A stretch of 20,174 nucleotides of DNA from Thermoplasmatota archaeon (GTDB taxonomy: Archaea > Thermoplasmatota > Thermoplasmata > Thermoplasmatales > Thermoplasmataceae). Positions within the stretch are counted from its first letter, which is position 1, and each line of letters opens with the position of its first letter. The position numbers and the translations under genes were made by a program. The stretch covers positions 1 through 20,174 of the forward strand of contig JAMDCG010000107.1 of NCBI GenBank assembly GCA_023489425.1, written 5' to 3'. The notes beneath the pieces are model-generated. The model made no database searches. It saw only the letters and a list, made by a program, of their open reading frames with translations, and was not told where the DNA came from. Below, one piece after another: positions 7,040-14,321 of this stretch.

Positions 7040-7041
7040 AA

Positions 7042-7584
7042 ATGGCGGTTAAGATAGGTATAACCGGGCCAGTCGGGTCCATAAAAGCAGAGGCGCTTGC
7101 AAAAATAATGGAAATGATAAGAAATCAGGGAAAGGAAGTACAGGGAGTCCTGGTTGGGGAAGTCTTTGATCAGAACAGGCTCACAGGATATACTATTTTT
7201 GACATATACTCCAAAAAGAAAGTAGTTTTTGCTGAATCTGGGCTTGTATCAAGGGTAAAGATAGACAAGATTGGGGTTGATACTAAACTCCTTGAAGAAA
7301 TCCTGATTCCTAGCCTTCAGAGGGCAAGAGAATCTGCAGATGTAATAGTGATTGATGAAATCGGAAAACTTGAGTTGACCACAAAGAACGTTCAGAAAGA
7401 AATTAATGATACCCTGAATTACACAAAGCCAATGATAGTAACAGTTCACAAGAAATCAAGAAACCCTGTATTGCAGGAAATCCGTGCTCTTGAGGGTGTT
7501 AGAGTATTCGATATAACGCCCATTAACAGAAGTCTACTGCCATACAGGGTGATGAAAGTTCTCAATGGAGAGGAAGTATCATAG
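7042..7584 (+). CDS. THEP1-family nucleoside-triphosphatase with degenerate Walker A
   Basis: A 180-residue member of the THEP1 (DUF265/NTPase_1) family of P-loop NTPases, which slowly hydrolyse NTPs and have no firmly known cellular role. The fold is recognisable: N-terminal KIGITGPVGS, the GVLVGEV and RLTGYTIFDI strands, Walker B VIVIDEIGKLE (Asp105, Glu106), the MIVTVHKKSRNP strand and a C-terminal helix. However, the P-loop at 9-16 reads GPVGSIKA instead of the expected G-x4-GK-T. The Gly before the Lys and the Ser/Thr after it are both missing, so NTP binding or hydrolysis may be lost or altered. The start ATG has a strong GGAGGA (7030-7035), and the stop overlaps the probable trm1 start. 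Confidence 0.85.
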   Translation: MAVKIGITGPVGSIKAEALAKIMEMIRNQGKEVQGVLVGEVFDQNRLTGYTIFDIYSKKKVVFAESGLVSRVKIDKIGVDTKLLEEILIPSLQRARESADVIVIDEIGKLELTTKNVQKEINDTLNYTKPMIVTVHKKSRNPVLQEIRALEGVRVFDITPINRSLLPYRVMKVLNGEEVS

Positions 7585-8642
7585 GCGCATATAAGGAAGG
7601 GAAAGCAGAGATTGATTTCAATGTTCCAGAAGGTTCATCTGGACCGGAAAAAGGACCAGGAAAGATTTCCAGTGGTTTCCTTAATTTTTCTCAAAAGTTG
7701 AACAGGGACCTGACGGTATCTTTCATTAATACAGTAAAACCAAGACTGTATCTTGACGGCTTTGGAGCAACTGGAATAAGGGCCATAAGGGCAGAAAAGG
7801 AAATAGGTGTTCGTTCTGTGGTCAGTGAGAGAAGCTTCAAGTCATACCAGAAAATAATTGAGAACGCCCAGAAGAACAATTCTGAAATAGAGATTTATAA
7901 TGAGTCATTTGAGTCTATAGTATCAAAATTTCGCTTCGACTTCATCGACGTGGACCCATACGGATCTGTTGTACCATTTGTAGATGTTGCCATAAATTAT
8001 GTCAGTAATCACGGTTATATCGGTTTCACAGCAACAGATTTGAGCGTTCTGTCAGGTTCATTGAAGGATAAGAATTTAAGAAGATACGGTACTGTGGTAA
8101 TTAACAATCACCTAAGACATGAAATGGGAGTGAGAAATCTTCTGGGATTTATTGCCCGGAGGGCTGCCACCCTTGATTGTGGTATCGAACCCATGATCTC
8201 AATGTGGCATGGACATTATTACAGGGTTATAATAAGGGTGAACAGGAGTGTCAAAGATGCTGAGAAAACCCTCCTCAATTTAACAGAAGTCAATCTTCAT
8301 GAGACTAAGGATACAGTATATCCAGACAGAAATATTGGACCGATCTGGTCAGGGGCAATGAATAATGTATTCAACGAGGCAGAACTTCAATTTCCATCAA
8401 CAATAGATGAAAAAACTTCGAATTTTATCAGAAAGCTTCAGCACGAAGACATGGAACTTTTCTTTACAGACTTAAGTGAAAGCATGTCAAGGAGAAAGAT
8501 AAATCTGCCATCAACTGAATCCGTACTAGAGATTTCTGAGGAGCATGGAATCAGGGTGGAAAGAACACATTTTTCTCCAACGGGTTTCAAGTCGGATAAT
8601 CCTTCAGAACTCCTGAATATCCTTCTACAACAAACAGGATGA
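7581..8642 (+). CDS. trm1: tRNA (guanine26-N2)-dimethyltransferase Trm1, probable ATA start
   Basis: A SAM-dependent enzyme that makes N2,N2-dimethylguanosine at tRNA position 26. Numbering is from ATA 7581. SAM motif I is LDGFGATGIR (58-67), the catalytic-type motif is DVDPYGS (around 123-129), then GFTATDLSVLSG and the HYYRVIIRV strand. The first usable ATG/GTG/TTG is the TTG at 7698, which begins inside the conserved LNRDL motif. It would remove the family N-terminus, KEGKAEIDFNVPEG, which is clearly encoded just upstream. GGAGAGG (7567-7573) lies seven bases before ATA 7581, which overlaps the THEP1 TAG stop; an ATC at 7578 is the other candidate. The resulting 353 residues are close to normal archaeal Trm1 length. 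The usual FYNP-type motif before NRDL is replaced by FLNFSQKL. Confidence 0.85.
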   Translation: MGAYKEGKAEIDFNVPEGSSGPEKGPGKISSGFLNFSQKLNRDLTVSFINTVKPRLYLDGFGATGIRAIRAEKEIGVRSVVSERSFKSYQKIIENAQKNNSEIEIYNESFESIVSKFRFDFIDVDPYGSVVPFVDVAINYVSNHGYIGFTATDLSVLSGSLKDKNLRRYGTVVINNHLRHEMGVRNLLGFIARRAATLDCGIEPMISMWHGHYYRVIIRVNRSVKDAEKTLLNLTEVNLHETKDTVYPDRNIGPIWSGAMNNVFNEAELQFPSTIDEKTSNFIRKLQHEDMELFFTDLSESMSRRKINLPSTESVLEISEEHGIRVERTHFSPTGFKSDNPSELLNILLQQTG

Positions 8643-8784
8643 TTTATTTTCCAGGATATAAGAATATACATACATGAATAATGAAGTGGATGCAAATGCA
8701 CTCACTTAATGCTATCCGGTTAACAAAAAAGCCGGGCAGGAATAATATGGGAAATAATTTATAAAGATTAACACTTAACCCATA
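8643..8784. other. Intergenic region with the ubiA/GGGPS promoter
   Basis: A 142-bp A/T-rich spacer. TTTATAAA (8758-8765) is centred about 23 bp before the GTG of the prenyltransferase gene and probably is its TATA box. A 24-codon ATG-initiated frame runs here but has no support. I see nothing else. Confidence 0.4.
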
Positions 8785-9603
8785 GTGAATCCGTTAGTCA
8801 GACTATTTCGTCCGGTGAACGCCGTGATGGCAGTTATAGGTACTGTAATTTCATCTCTCGTGGCTATCGGTTATTCAATCCAGTTTAACCTGTTAATTGT
8901 AGGAATAGCCTCACTGGTAGTATTTCTGGTTCTTACAGGGGGAAACATAATGAATGATGTTCTCGATTCAGAAACGGACAAGGTAAACCATCCTGAGAGG
9001 CCAATACCAATGGGAGTAATATCCAGGAAAAGTGCAACATACATCTTTTCAGGATCATATATCCTGGCTGTCTTACTTGCCCTTATTTTCTTACCCCTAT
9101 ACGGTGCATTAATTGCAGTCGCAGCAATACTTCTTCTGATATATTATGAAACAAAAGGAAAGTATTCTGGTCTGCCTGGAAATCTTACGGTGAGTGCATT
9201 GATAGGTTTGATTTTCCTTTATGGAGGCGTAATTTTCAACGATCCTCAAAAAACCATACTCCTCTTCTTCCTTGCAATGTTTTCAAATGCATCCAGAGAA
9301 TTGATTAAGGATGTTCAGGATTTCGACGGTGATGTAGACAGAAATACATTTCCCAGGGTTTATGGAAAAAGAAATGCGTTGAACTTATCCACAATTTTTA
9401 TCCTGATTACTCTGGCTTTTTCTATTCTTCCATACACAGAAAAAATTTTTGGTATTTATTATCTGTTAGTGGTCATGGTGTGTGATGCATTTTTCGTGAT
9501 TACAATGATAATGCAATACAGGAGCGCAAAGAAGGGTCAGCAGTTCTCAAAGCTGTCCATGATCCTTGGTCTTCTATCATTTACTGTAGGTGGATTAACA
9601 TGA
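8785..9603 (+). CDS. UbiA-family digeranylgeranylglyceryl phosphate synthase
   Basis: A polytopic membrane prenyltransferase of 272 residues. The expected reaction attaches the second geranylgeranyl chain to (S)-3-O-geranylgeranylglyceryl phosphate, making DGGGP, the core of archaeal ether lipids. Two Asp-rich motifs bind Mg-diphosphate: NDVLDSETD (57-65) and DVQDFDGD (176-183). Hydrophobic helices fill the remaining sequence, and NHPERPIP follows motif one as usual. It begins at GTG after a TATA box, consistent with a leaderless mRNA. Its TGA overlaps the ATG of GGGP synthase by four bases. That neighbour makes the substrate, which supports the lipid assignment over quinone or haem UbiA homologues. 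Confidence 0.9.
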   Translation: MNPLVRLFRPVNAVMAVIGTVISSLVAIGYSIQFNLLIVGIASLVVFLVLTGGNIMNDVLDSETDKVNHPERPIPMGVISRKSATYIFSGSYILAVLLALIFLPLYGALIAVAAILLLIYYETKGKYSGLPGNLTVSALIGLIFLYGGVIFNDPQKTILLFFLAMFSNASRELIKDVQDFDGDVDRNTFPRVYGKRNALNLSTIFILITLAFSILPYTEKIFGIYYLLVVMVCDAFFVITMIMQYRSAKKGQQFSKLSMILGLLSFTVGGLT

Positions 9604-10334
9604 ACGTATATGAGCAAATAATTATGAAATCTGGGAAAGGAAAAGTTCACATGACCCTTATAGATCCGGCAACCTCAGGCTTTGAAGGCAGTGCGAACAT
9701 AGCACATGAGGCTGAAAAAGCGGGTACTGACTTCCTACTGCTTGGTGGCAGCACTCATCTCAGCATAAAGGAGATGGATCAGGCAGCCCTATCCATAAAA
9801 TCAAAAACAGATCTTCCAGTGATAATTTTTCCAGGCTCGTCAGATATGTTCACTAAAAATGCGGATGCAATATTTTTCATGTCACTCCTGAATTCCGGGG
9901 ACAGGGAGTTTCTCATGGATCATCAGGTGAAGGCAGCAAAACTTGTTAAGACTAGCGGAATAGAATCAATTCCTATGGGATACATGATTTTTGAACCGGG
10001 AATGACCGTTGGAAAGGTAGGCAAGGCAATTCTTATCGGAAGGGAAAATAAGTCTCTTGCCGTTGATTATGCTCTTGCAGCCGAGCTCCTTGGTATGAAG
10101 CTTGTGTATATGGAAGCAGGAAGCGGGGCTCCATCTCATATAAGCCTGAGCGTAATAAGGGAGGTTAAAAAGTATTCCTCGATCCCTGTGATAGTCGGAG
10201 GTGGAATCAGGACTCCATCATCAGCAAAGGATATATGTGATGCGGGAGCAGATATAATCGTTACAGGAACTATTGCTGAACAGGCAGTCGACGTTTATTC
10301 ATCACTGAAGCCCATAATAGATTCAATAAGATGA
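9600..10334 (+). CDS. Geranylgeranylglyceryl phosphate synthase (GGGPS)
   Basis: A cytosolic TIM-barrel prenyltransferase of 244 residues. It joins geranylgeranyl diphosphate to sn-glycerol-1-phosphate, the step that fixes archaeal lipid stereochemistry. Motifs seen: HMTLIDP (17-23, with Asp22 for Mg), LLLGGST, IIFPGS, YMEAGSGAP (170-178), VGGGIRTPSSA (199-209, phosphate binding) and GADIIVTGT near the C-terminus. The start ATG overlaps the stop of the DGGGP synthase gene and is preceded by GGTGGA (9589-9594), five bases away, so the pair is translationally coupled. Substrate channeling between the two steps would be inference. Confidence 0.96.
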   Translation: MNVYEQIIMKSGKGKVHMTLIDPATSGFEGSANIAHEAEKAGTDFLLLGGSTHLSIKEMDQAALSIKSKTDLPVIIFPGSSDMFTKNADAIFFMSLLNSGDREFLMDHQVKAAKLVKTSGIESIPMGYMIFEPGMTVGKVGKAILIGRENKSLAVDYALAAELLGMKLVYMEAGSGAPSHISLSVIREVKKYSSIPVIVGGGIRTPSSAKDICDAGADIIVTGTIAEQAVDVYSSLKPIIDSIR

Positions 10335-10477
10335 ACATTCACCAACTGGATATTTTTCCCTGGAGCCACTTCAAGTTGAAATAAATGTGAGTCGATGCTT
10401 TTACAGAAAGATGAAAACAATAAAAGGAACTATAGAAAATGTAAAATAATTTAATCATAATGACATATGGTACTTAG
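10335..10477. other. Intergenic region with purS promoter
   Basis: A 143-bp spacer. A T-run at 10353-10357 just after the GGGPS stop could be an archaeal terminator. TTTAAT (10450-10455) is centred about 25 bp before the purS ATG and is a likely TATA box. No gene or repeat is seen. Confidence 0.35.
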
Positions 10478-10723
10478 ATGGTCAAGATCAGATTAGAAAT
10501 AAGTTACCTTCCCGGAGTTGAGGATCCTGAAGCAACTACACTTCATCATAATTTAGGCATTCTGGGTTATTACAGTATTGACAGGGTATCAATGCTGAAA
10601 GTTTACGAAATGGAGTTCTCTGAAGATGAGGAAACGGCAAAAAATATGGCTAAAACCATAGCAGAGAGCATTTTGATCAATCCAGTTATAAATAACTATA
10701 AATTAATTGTTCTGGGTGAGTAG
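10478..10723 (+). CDS. purS: Phosphoribosylformylglycinamidine synthase subunit PurS
   Basis: The small subunit (81 residues) of the three-part FGAM synthase PurSQL in purine synthesis. PurS dimers bridge PurL and the glutaminase PurQ. The sequence shows the PurS pattern: YLPGVEDPEATTLHHNLGILGY (10-31), then VSMLKVYEMEF, a helix with ENA-type residues, and a final ILINPVINNYKLIVLGE. ATG 10478 lies about 25 bp from a TATA-like box. GGTGAG inside its last codons serves as ribosome-binding site for purL. No purQ is found in the window, so it must lie elsewhere. Confidence 0.9.
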   Translation: MVKIRLEISYLPGVEDPEATTLHHNLGILGYYSIDRVSMLKVYEMEFSEDEETAKNMAKTIAESILINPVINNYKLIVLGE

Positions 10724-10725
10724 TT

Positions 10726-13038
10726 TTGAATTCTGGACCAGAAACGCCTCTATATGGGGCCATCCCAATAGGGAATTACGACACAAACTCTCTAATGGAA
10801 CTCAGCTCAAGGATGGGCCTCGGTCTAGACATTGAAGAGATGATCCGGCTTAAGAATTATTTCAGGTACATGGGAAGGGACCCAACTGAAACAGAACTTC
10901 AGGCAATGGGCCAGGCATGGAGTGAACACTGCTGTTACAAGTCATCTAAAATATACCTGAAGAAATACTTCTCAAACCTTCGAACACCATACACAGTACT
11001 TGCAATGGAAGATGATGCAGGAGTTGTAAATGTTATTGATGACCTGGATTATGTAGTTAAAATGGAAAGTCACAATCATCCCAGTGCAGTTGAGCCATAT
11101 GGTGGTGCAGCAACAGGAGTCGGAGGCATTCTCAGGGATATACTATGCATGGGTTCCCAGCCAATTGGCGTTATAGATTCACTGTATCTTGGAAATGGCA
11201 AGGGTGTGATACCGGAAGGCTATCTGAACACACATTTTACCGTAAGCCATATCATAGCAGGAATCAGGGATTATGGTAACAGGGTAGGCATTCCCACTGT
11301 TGCAGGCTCACTCTATTTTGGGAACCAATTTGAAGGAATACCACTGGTAAATGTTGGATGTGTTGGTGTAATCAAGGGCAAAAACATAAGCAGGAGTAGG
11401 GTTAGTTCAACCAATGACATCCTGATTCTTGTAGGTGGCAAAACCGGAAGAGATGGAATCCATGGTGTAAACTTCGCATCAAGGAACCTTGAAAAGGATG
11501 ATAAAGAAAGCAGGAAGGCAGTACAGCTTGGTAATCCCATAGTCAAGGAACCACTTATAAAGGCAATACTCGAGGCGAACGATAAGGGGCTGATAAGTGG
11601 GATGAAGGATCTCGGTGGAGGCGGTTTGTCAAGCGCTGCTGGAGAAATGTGTCTTGCAGGGGGTGCTGGAGGAGAGATACATCTTGATAAGGTACTGACG
11701 AAGGAGCAGGGTATGCTCCCATGGGAAATATGGATTAGTGAGAGCCAGGAAAGGATGTTACTTGCTGTTCAACAGGAAAGTGTTGATCAGATTTCGGGAA
11801 TATTCGAAAAATGGGACCTTCCATACAGCATCATAGGAAAATCTGTTCCAGGGAAGAGGATGAAATTGTTCTACCTTGAAGATCTTGTAATGGATCTCTC
11901 TCTGAATTTCTTAACCTCTGGCCCGGTCTATTCAAAACCTTATTTCAACAGTAAACACGAGATACGCTCAACTGTGTACCTTAGGGACCCCAAGAACATG
12001 GAAGATGAAATTATAGAAGTTATAAAGGACTTCAATAACAGTGGAAAATTCCCCGTCATCCGCCAGTATGATCATACAGTAAGGGGGAACACCGTACAGA
12101 AACCTTTCGTTGGTCTCCCAAATAGGGAAACCCATTCGGATTCATCTGTACTGAGAATGGACGATCACTCACCTTACGGGTTGAGCCTATCATCAGGTTC
12201 GTCAGTAAATGCAACCCAGATAGACCCATATAACGGAACAATGTGGACCATGGCAAGGAGATTTAGAAACCTGCTCTGTTCCGGTACAGATCCACATTCT
12301 GTAATAGATTCCCTGAATTTTGGGAACCCAAATGACATGAATGTAATGATGCAGTTCAAGAATTCACTGGAGGCCATAAGAGATTTCTGTCAGTTCTTCT
12401 CCCTTCCTGTTGTTGCAGGAAACGTTAGCCTTTACAATCATATTGGGAAAAATAATATTCCTCCAACGCCAAATATACTCATGATAGGTATAACAGATAA
12501 TTATTCAGAGATATTTTCTCCAGATTTCAAGGAAGAAGGTTCTACTATATATCTTCTGGGAGCCAGTGGATACAGTCTTGCAGGAAGCCAGTATTCCACC
12601 ATGAAAGATGAACAGGCAGGATCACTTGAACCGGTCGATATGGAAGAACTTGCAAATTTCAGGAGACTAATCATGAAGCACAGATCATCCGGAATGATAA
12701 GATCAATTCACGACATTTCCACAGGTGGATTGATAATGTCATTGCTTGAGATGAGCTTCGGATCTGCCATGGGTTTCAGGGTTGATATATCCAGTATCTC
12801 TCCAGTGAGAGTTCTGAACAAGCTATTCTCAGAATCTGGAAACAGGTTCCTCTTTGAGGTTGGCAAAGGCAGGGAAGCAGAGTTTGAGGAGGCATTCAAG
12901 GGCGTTTTAACAAGAAAGATTGGCATAGTCGAGGGAAAGGATGCAGTTATAGTAAATGATGAACAGATCATATTACGCAAAAGTATTGAATCCCTCAGAA
13001 CCATATGGGAAAAGGGATTGGAAACAATAGTTGGATGA
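10726..13038 (+). CDS. purL: Phosphoribosylformylglycinamidine synthase subunit PurL
   Basis: The 770-residue small-type PurL, the ATP-dependent synthetase subunit that converts FGAR to FGAM using ammonia from PurQ. Features: WSEHCCYKSSK (65-75, with the conserved His68), MESHNHPSAVEPYGGAATG (ATP/Mg site), GIPTVAGSLYFG, GMKDLGGGGLSSA, and the second half-repeat with NGTMW and VVAGNVSLYN. The start is TTG 10726, decided by GGTGAG (10715-10720) five bases upstream. It lies two bases after the purS stop. The downstream small gene overlaps its stop by four bases if that gene starts at 13035. Length and motifs are intact. Confidence 0.96.
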   Translation: MNSGPETPLYGAIPIGNYDTNSLMELSSRMGLGLDIEEMIRLKNYFRYMGRDPTETELQAMGQAWSEHCCYKSSKIYLKKYFSNLRTPYTVLAMEDDAGVVNVIDDLDYVVKMESHNHPSAVEPYGGAATGVGGILRDILCMGSQPIGVIDSLYLGNGKGVIPEGYLNTHFTVSHIIAGIRDYGNRVGIPTVAGSLYFGNQFEGIPLVNVGCVGVIKGKNISRSRVSSTNDILILVGGKTGRDGIHGVNFASRNLEKDDKESRKAVQLGNPIVKEPLIKAILEANDKGLISGMKDLGGGGLSSAAGEMCLAGGAGGEIHLDKVLTKEQGMLPWEIWISESQERMLLAVQQESVDQISGIFEKWDLPYSIIGKSVPGKRMKLFYLEDLVMDLSLNFLTSGPVYSKPYFNSKHEIRSTVYLRDPKNMEDEIIEVIKDFNNSGKFPVIRQYDHTVRGNTVQKPFVGLPNRETHSDSSVLRMDDHSPYGLSLSSGSSVNATQIDPYNGTMWTMARRFRNLLCSGTDPHSVIDSLNFGNPNDMNVMMQFKNSLEAIRDFCQFFSLPVVAGNVSLYNHIGKNNIPPTPNILMIGITDNYSEIFSPDFKEEGSTIYLLGASGYSLAGSQYSTMKDEQAGSLEPVDMEELANFRRLIMKHRSSGMIRSIHDISTGGLIMSLLEMSFGSAMGFRVDISSISPVRVLNKLFSESGNRFLFEVGKGREAEFEEAFKGVLTRKIGIVEGKDAVIVNDEQIILRKSIESLRTIWEKGLETIVG

Positions 13039-13298
13039 ATGACATGAAAGATTTTGAAAAAGTTTCAGATTATATAGAAAGCAGAAATGTTACTGTGACA
13101 GGCACATACAGGTACAATTTTGATGCGGCAAGAAGCTGTGGTGCCATAACAGTTTATCAGGGAAAGAGCATTGATGGTGAATCATTTGAAGTTTACTCAG
13201 AACTTCTGGAATGCGGGCTTGACGAAGAAAAATTCAAGGCGAGATTCAGGAAGGTTTGCGATGAAATTGAAAGTGGGAAGCTTGATGTCAGTTTTTGA
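13035..13298 (+). CDS. Small unknown protein in the purSL operon
   Basis: An 87-residue protein I do not recognise. It is soluble and mixed alpha/beta, with two Cys (Cys36 in RSCGAI, Cys61 in LECGL) and a charged C-terminal helix (DEEKFKARFRKVCDEIESGK) carrying a third Cys. I place the start at ATG 13035, which overlaps the purL TGA (ATGA). ATG 13044 is also possible and has GGATGA five bases upstream. An ATG at 13005 would overlap purL by 34 bases and is less likely. The coupling to purL suggests co-expression with purine synthesis, but no function can be given. Its 3' end overlaps the convergent rbkR end by 11 bases. Confidence 0.7.
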   Translation: MNDMKDFEKVSDYIESRNVTVTGTYRYNFDAARSCGAITVYQGKSIDGESFEVYSELLECGLDEEKFKARFRKVCDEIESGKLDVSF

Positions 13299-13977
13299 TG
13301 GTGAAATCAATCTTAACAAGATCTCCATCACTAAGTCCAAGTTTTTCTCTCAGGTACTCTGAACTAATAATCTCGATTATATCCTTATATACTGACCTGT
13401 AAGGAAATATAGCGGCACAGTCTACGTTTTTGATTTTGCAGCCAAATGCCTTCACATCACCGTATGTCCTGTCATCTGATTCAAAACCACCTATGAGGAT
13501 TCCTTCGTTTGCCCTCAGCATTCGCAGTTTTGATTCATCATCAGGAAGTATCCTGACATTTAGGGTTCCAGGATAGGGAATAATCCCGAGTTTTTCAGAA
13601 AACTGTACAACGTAAGGCTTCTTTGACACATAATATCGGCCCTCACCCAGTCCGGAACTCACGGTTCCTGAAATTGAAAAATTCTCTATGATCCCTAGTA
13701 AATCTGATAGTTCTGCCATTTCCTCATAAAGAGCACTGATTCCTTTTTCTTCCAGAGTAATATTCTGCTTCTTGCCTGAAAGGACCCTCTTTATAAAGCC
13801 CCTTTCTTCCATCCTGATAAGTAAACGGGAGGCAGTTTGCTGGCTTGCAAGCAGCATCTTGCCTAGTTCGGATGAACTCAGTCTTATGTTTCCGTACTTT
13901 TTCTTCATCCTGGCAAGCGTTTTTAATGCACCGTATTCATCAAACGAAAGACTATCTTCCCTTTTACTCAGAACCAT
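13288..13977 (-). CDS. ribK: RbkR: HTH regulator fused to CTP-dependent riboflavin kinase
   Basis: A bifunctional archaeal protein of 229 residues. Residues 1-90 form a MarR-like winged helix (SSSELGKMLLASQQTASRLLIRMEERGFIKR). Residues 95-229 form the CTP-dependent riboflavin kinase, which makes FMN, with SGLGEGRYYVSKK (substrate loop), LGIIPYPGTLNVRI and a C-terminal barrel strand set (AAIFPYRSVYKD...EYLREKLGLSDGDLVKIDF). RbkR proteins of this type, including the Thermoplasma one, repress riboflavin genes and respond to FMN. The start ATG has GGGAGG eight bases upstream. It is the last gene after aIF2-beta and a PIN nuclease, and overlaps the PIN gene by ten bases. No riboflavin-synthesis genes are in the window. 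Confidence 0.93.
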   Translation of the reverse strand: MVLSKREDSLSFDEYGALKTLARMKKKYGNIRLSSSELGKMLLASQQTASRLLIRMEERGFIKRVLSGKKQNITLEEKGISALYEEMAELSDLLGIIENFSISGTVSSGLGEGRYYVSKKPYVVQFSEKLGIIPYPGTLNVRILPDDESKLRMLRANEGILIGGFESDDRTYGDVKAFGCKIKNVDCAAIFPYRSVYKDIIEIISSEYLREKLGLSDGDLVKIDFTIKN

Positions 13978-14321
13978 CCTATTTTCCTCCCATCCTGAAG
14001 CGTTAGTGTTTTAATGTTCAAAGCAGTTGCCCTTCTGAGCAGATTCCTGTCACTGGATAATAAACACATTTCGTATTTTGAGCATGAGTCAAGAATGCAA
14101 TCATCACCTTTCCCCTTCCCATCAAGTATTTTCAGTTTACCGTACATTTCAAGCCCGATCCTTGCATTTATATTACTCCTTGATAAACCATGAAGTTCTT
14201 CAATAACACATTCATTCAGAAATGCCTCTGCATTTCCATCAAACAGTTTCAGTGCAACCAGGAGATCTATCTTCTGTTTTACCGAATATATAATTATATT
14301 TGTATCTATCAGAATCTTAAT
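13968..14321 (-). CDS. PIN-domain nuclease (FCF1/VapC9-like), probable ATT start
   Basis: A complete 117-residue PIN domain that lacks any ATG/GTG/TTG start and is therefore easy to miss. Read from ATT 14321 it begins [M]KILIDTNIIIYS, the normal N-terminus of archaeal PIN proteins. Metal-binding acids are expected at Asp6 (LIDTN), Glu41 (VIEELHGL), Asp73/Asp74 (GKGDDCILD) and Asp91 (LLSSDRNL). A perfect GGAGGT (14335-14330) lies eight bases before the ATT, and the ATT shares bases with the aIF2-beta TAA. The family includes rRNA-processing FCF1/Nob1-like nucleases and VapC toxins. With no antitoxin and a translation-gene neighbour, an RNA-processing role is preferred (inference). It ends inside the rbkR start region. 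Confidence 0.85.
   Translation of the reverse strand: MKILIDTNIIIYSVKQKIDLLVALKLFDGNAEAFLNECVIEELHGLSRSNINARIGLEMYGKLKILDGKGKGDDCILDSCSKYEMCLLSSDRNLLRRATALNIKTLTLQDGRKIGWF

Noticed and set aside
7698..8642. TTG at 7698 as the trm1 start
   Set aside because: It would cut off about 39 residues that match the Trm1 N-terminus, and it lacks a ribosome-binding motif, whereas ATA 7581 has one.
8687..8761. 24-codon ATG frame in the gap before the prenyltransferase gene
   Set aside because: No ribosome-binding site is evident, it is very short, and it ends in the putative TATA box of the next gene.
12708..13004. 98-codon minus-strand frame opposite purL
   Set aside because: It is antisense to the conserved C-terminal part of purL. 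Its composition is a mirror of the coding strand, so it is a shadow.
13968..14321. PIN gene as a VapC toxin of a toxin-antitoxin pair
   Set aside because: No small antitoxin gene is adjacent. Its neighbours are aIF2-beta and rbkR, and the N-terminus resembles FCF1-like RNA-processing PIN proteins more than typical VapC.
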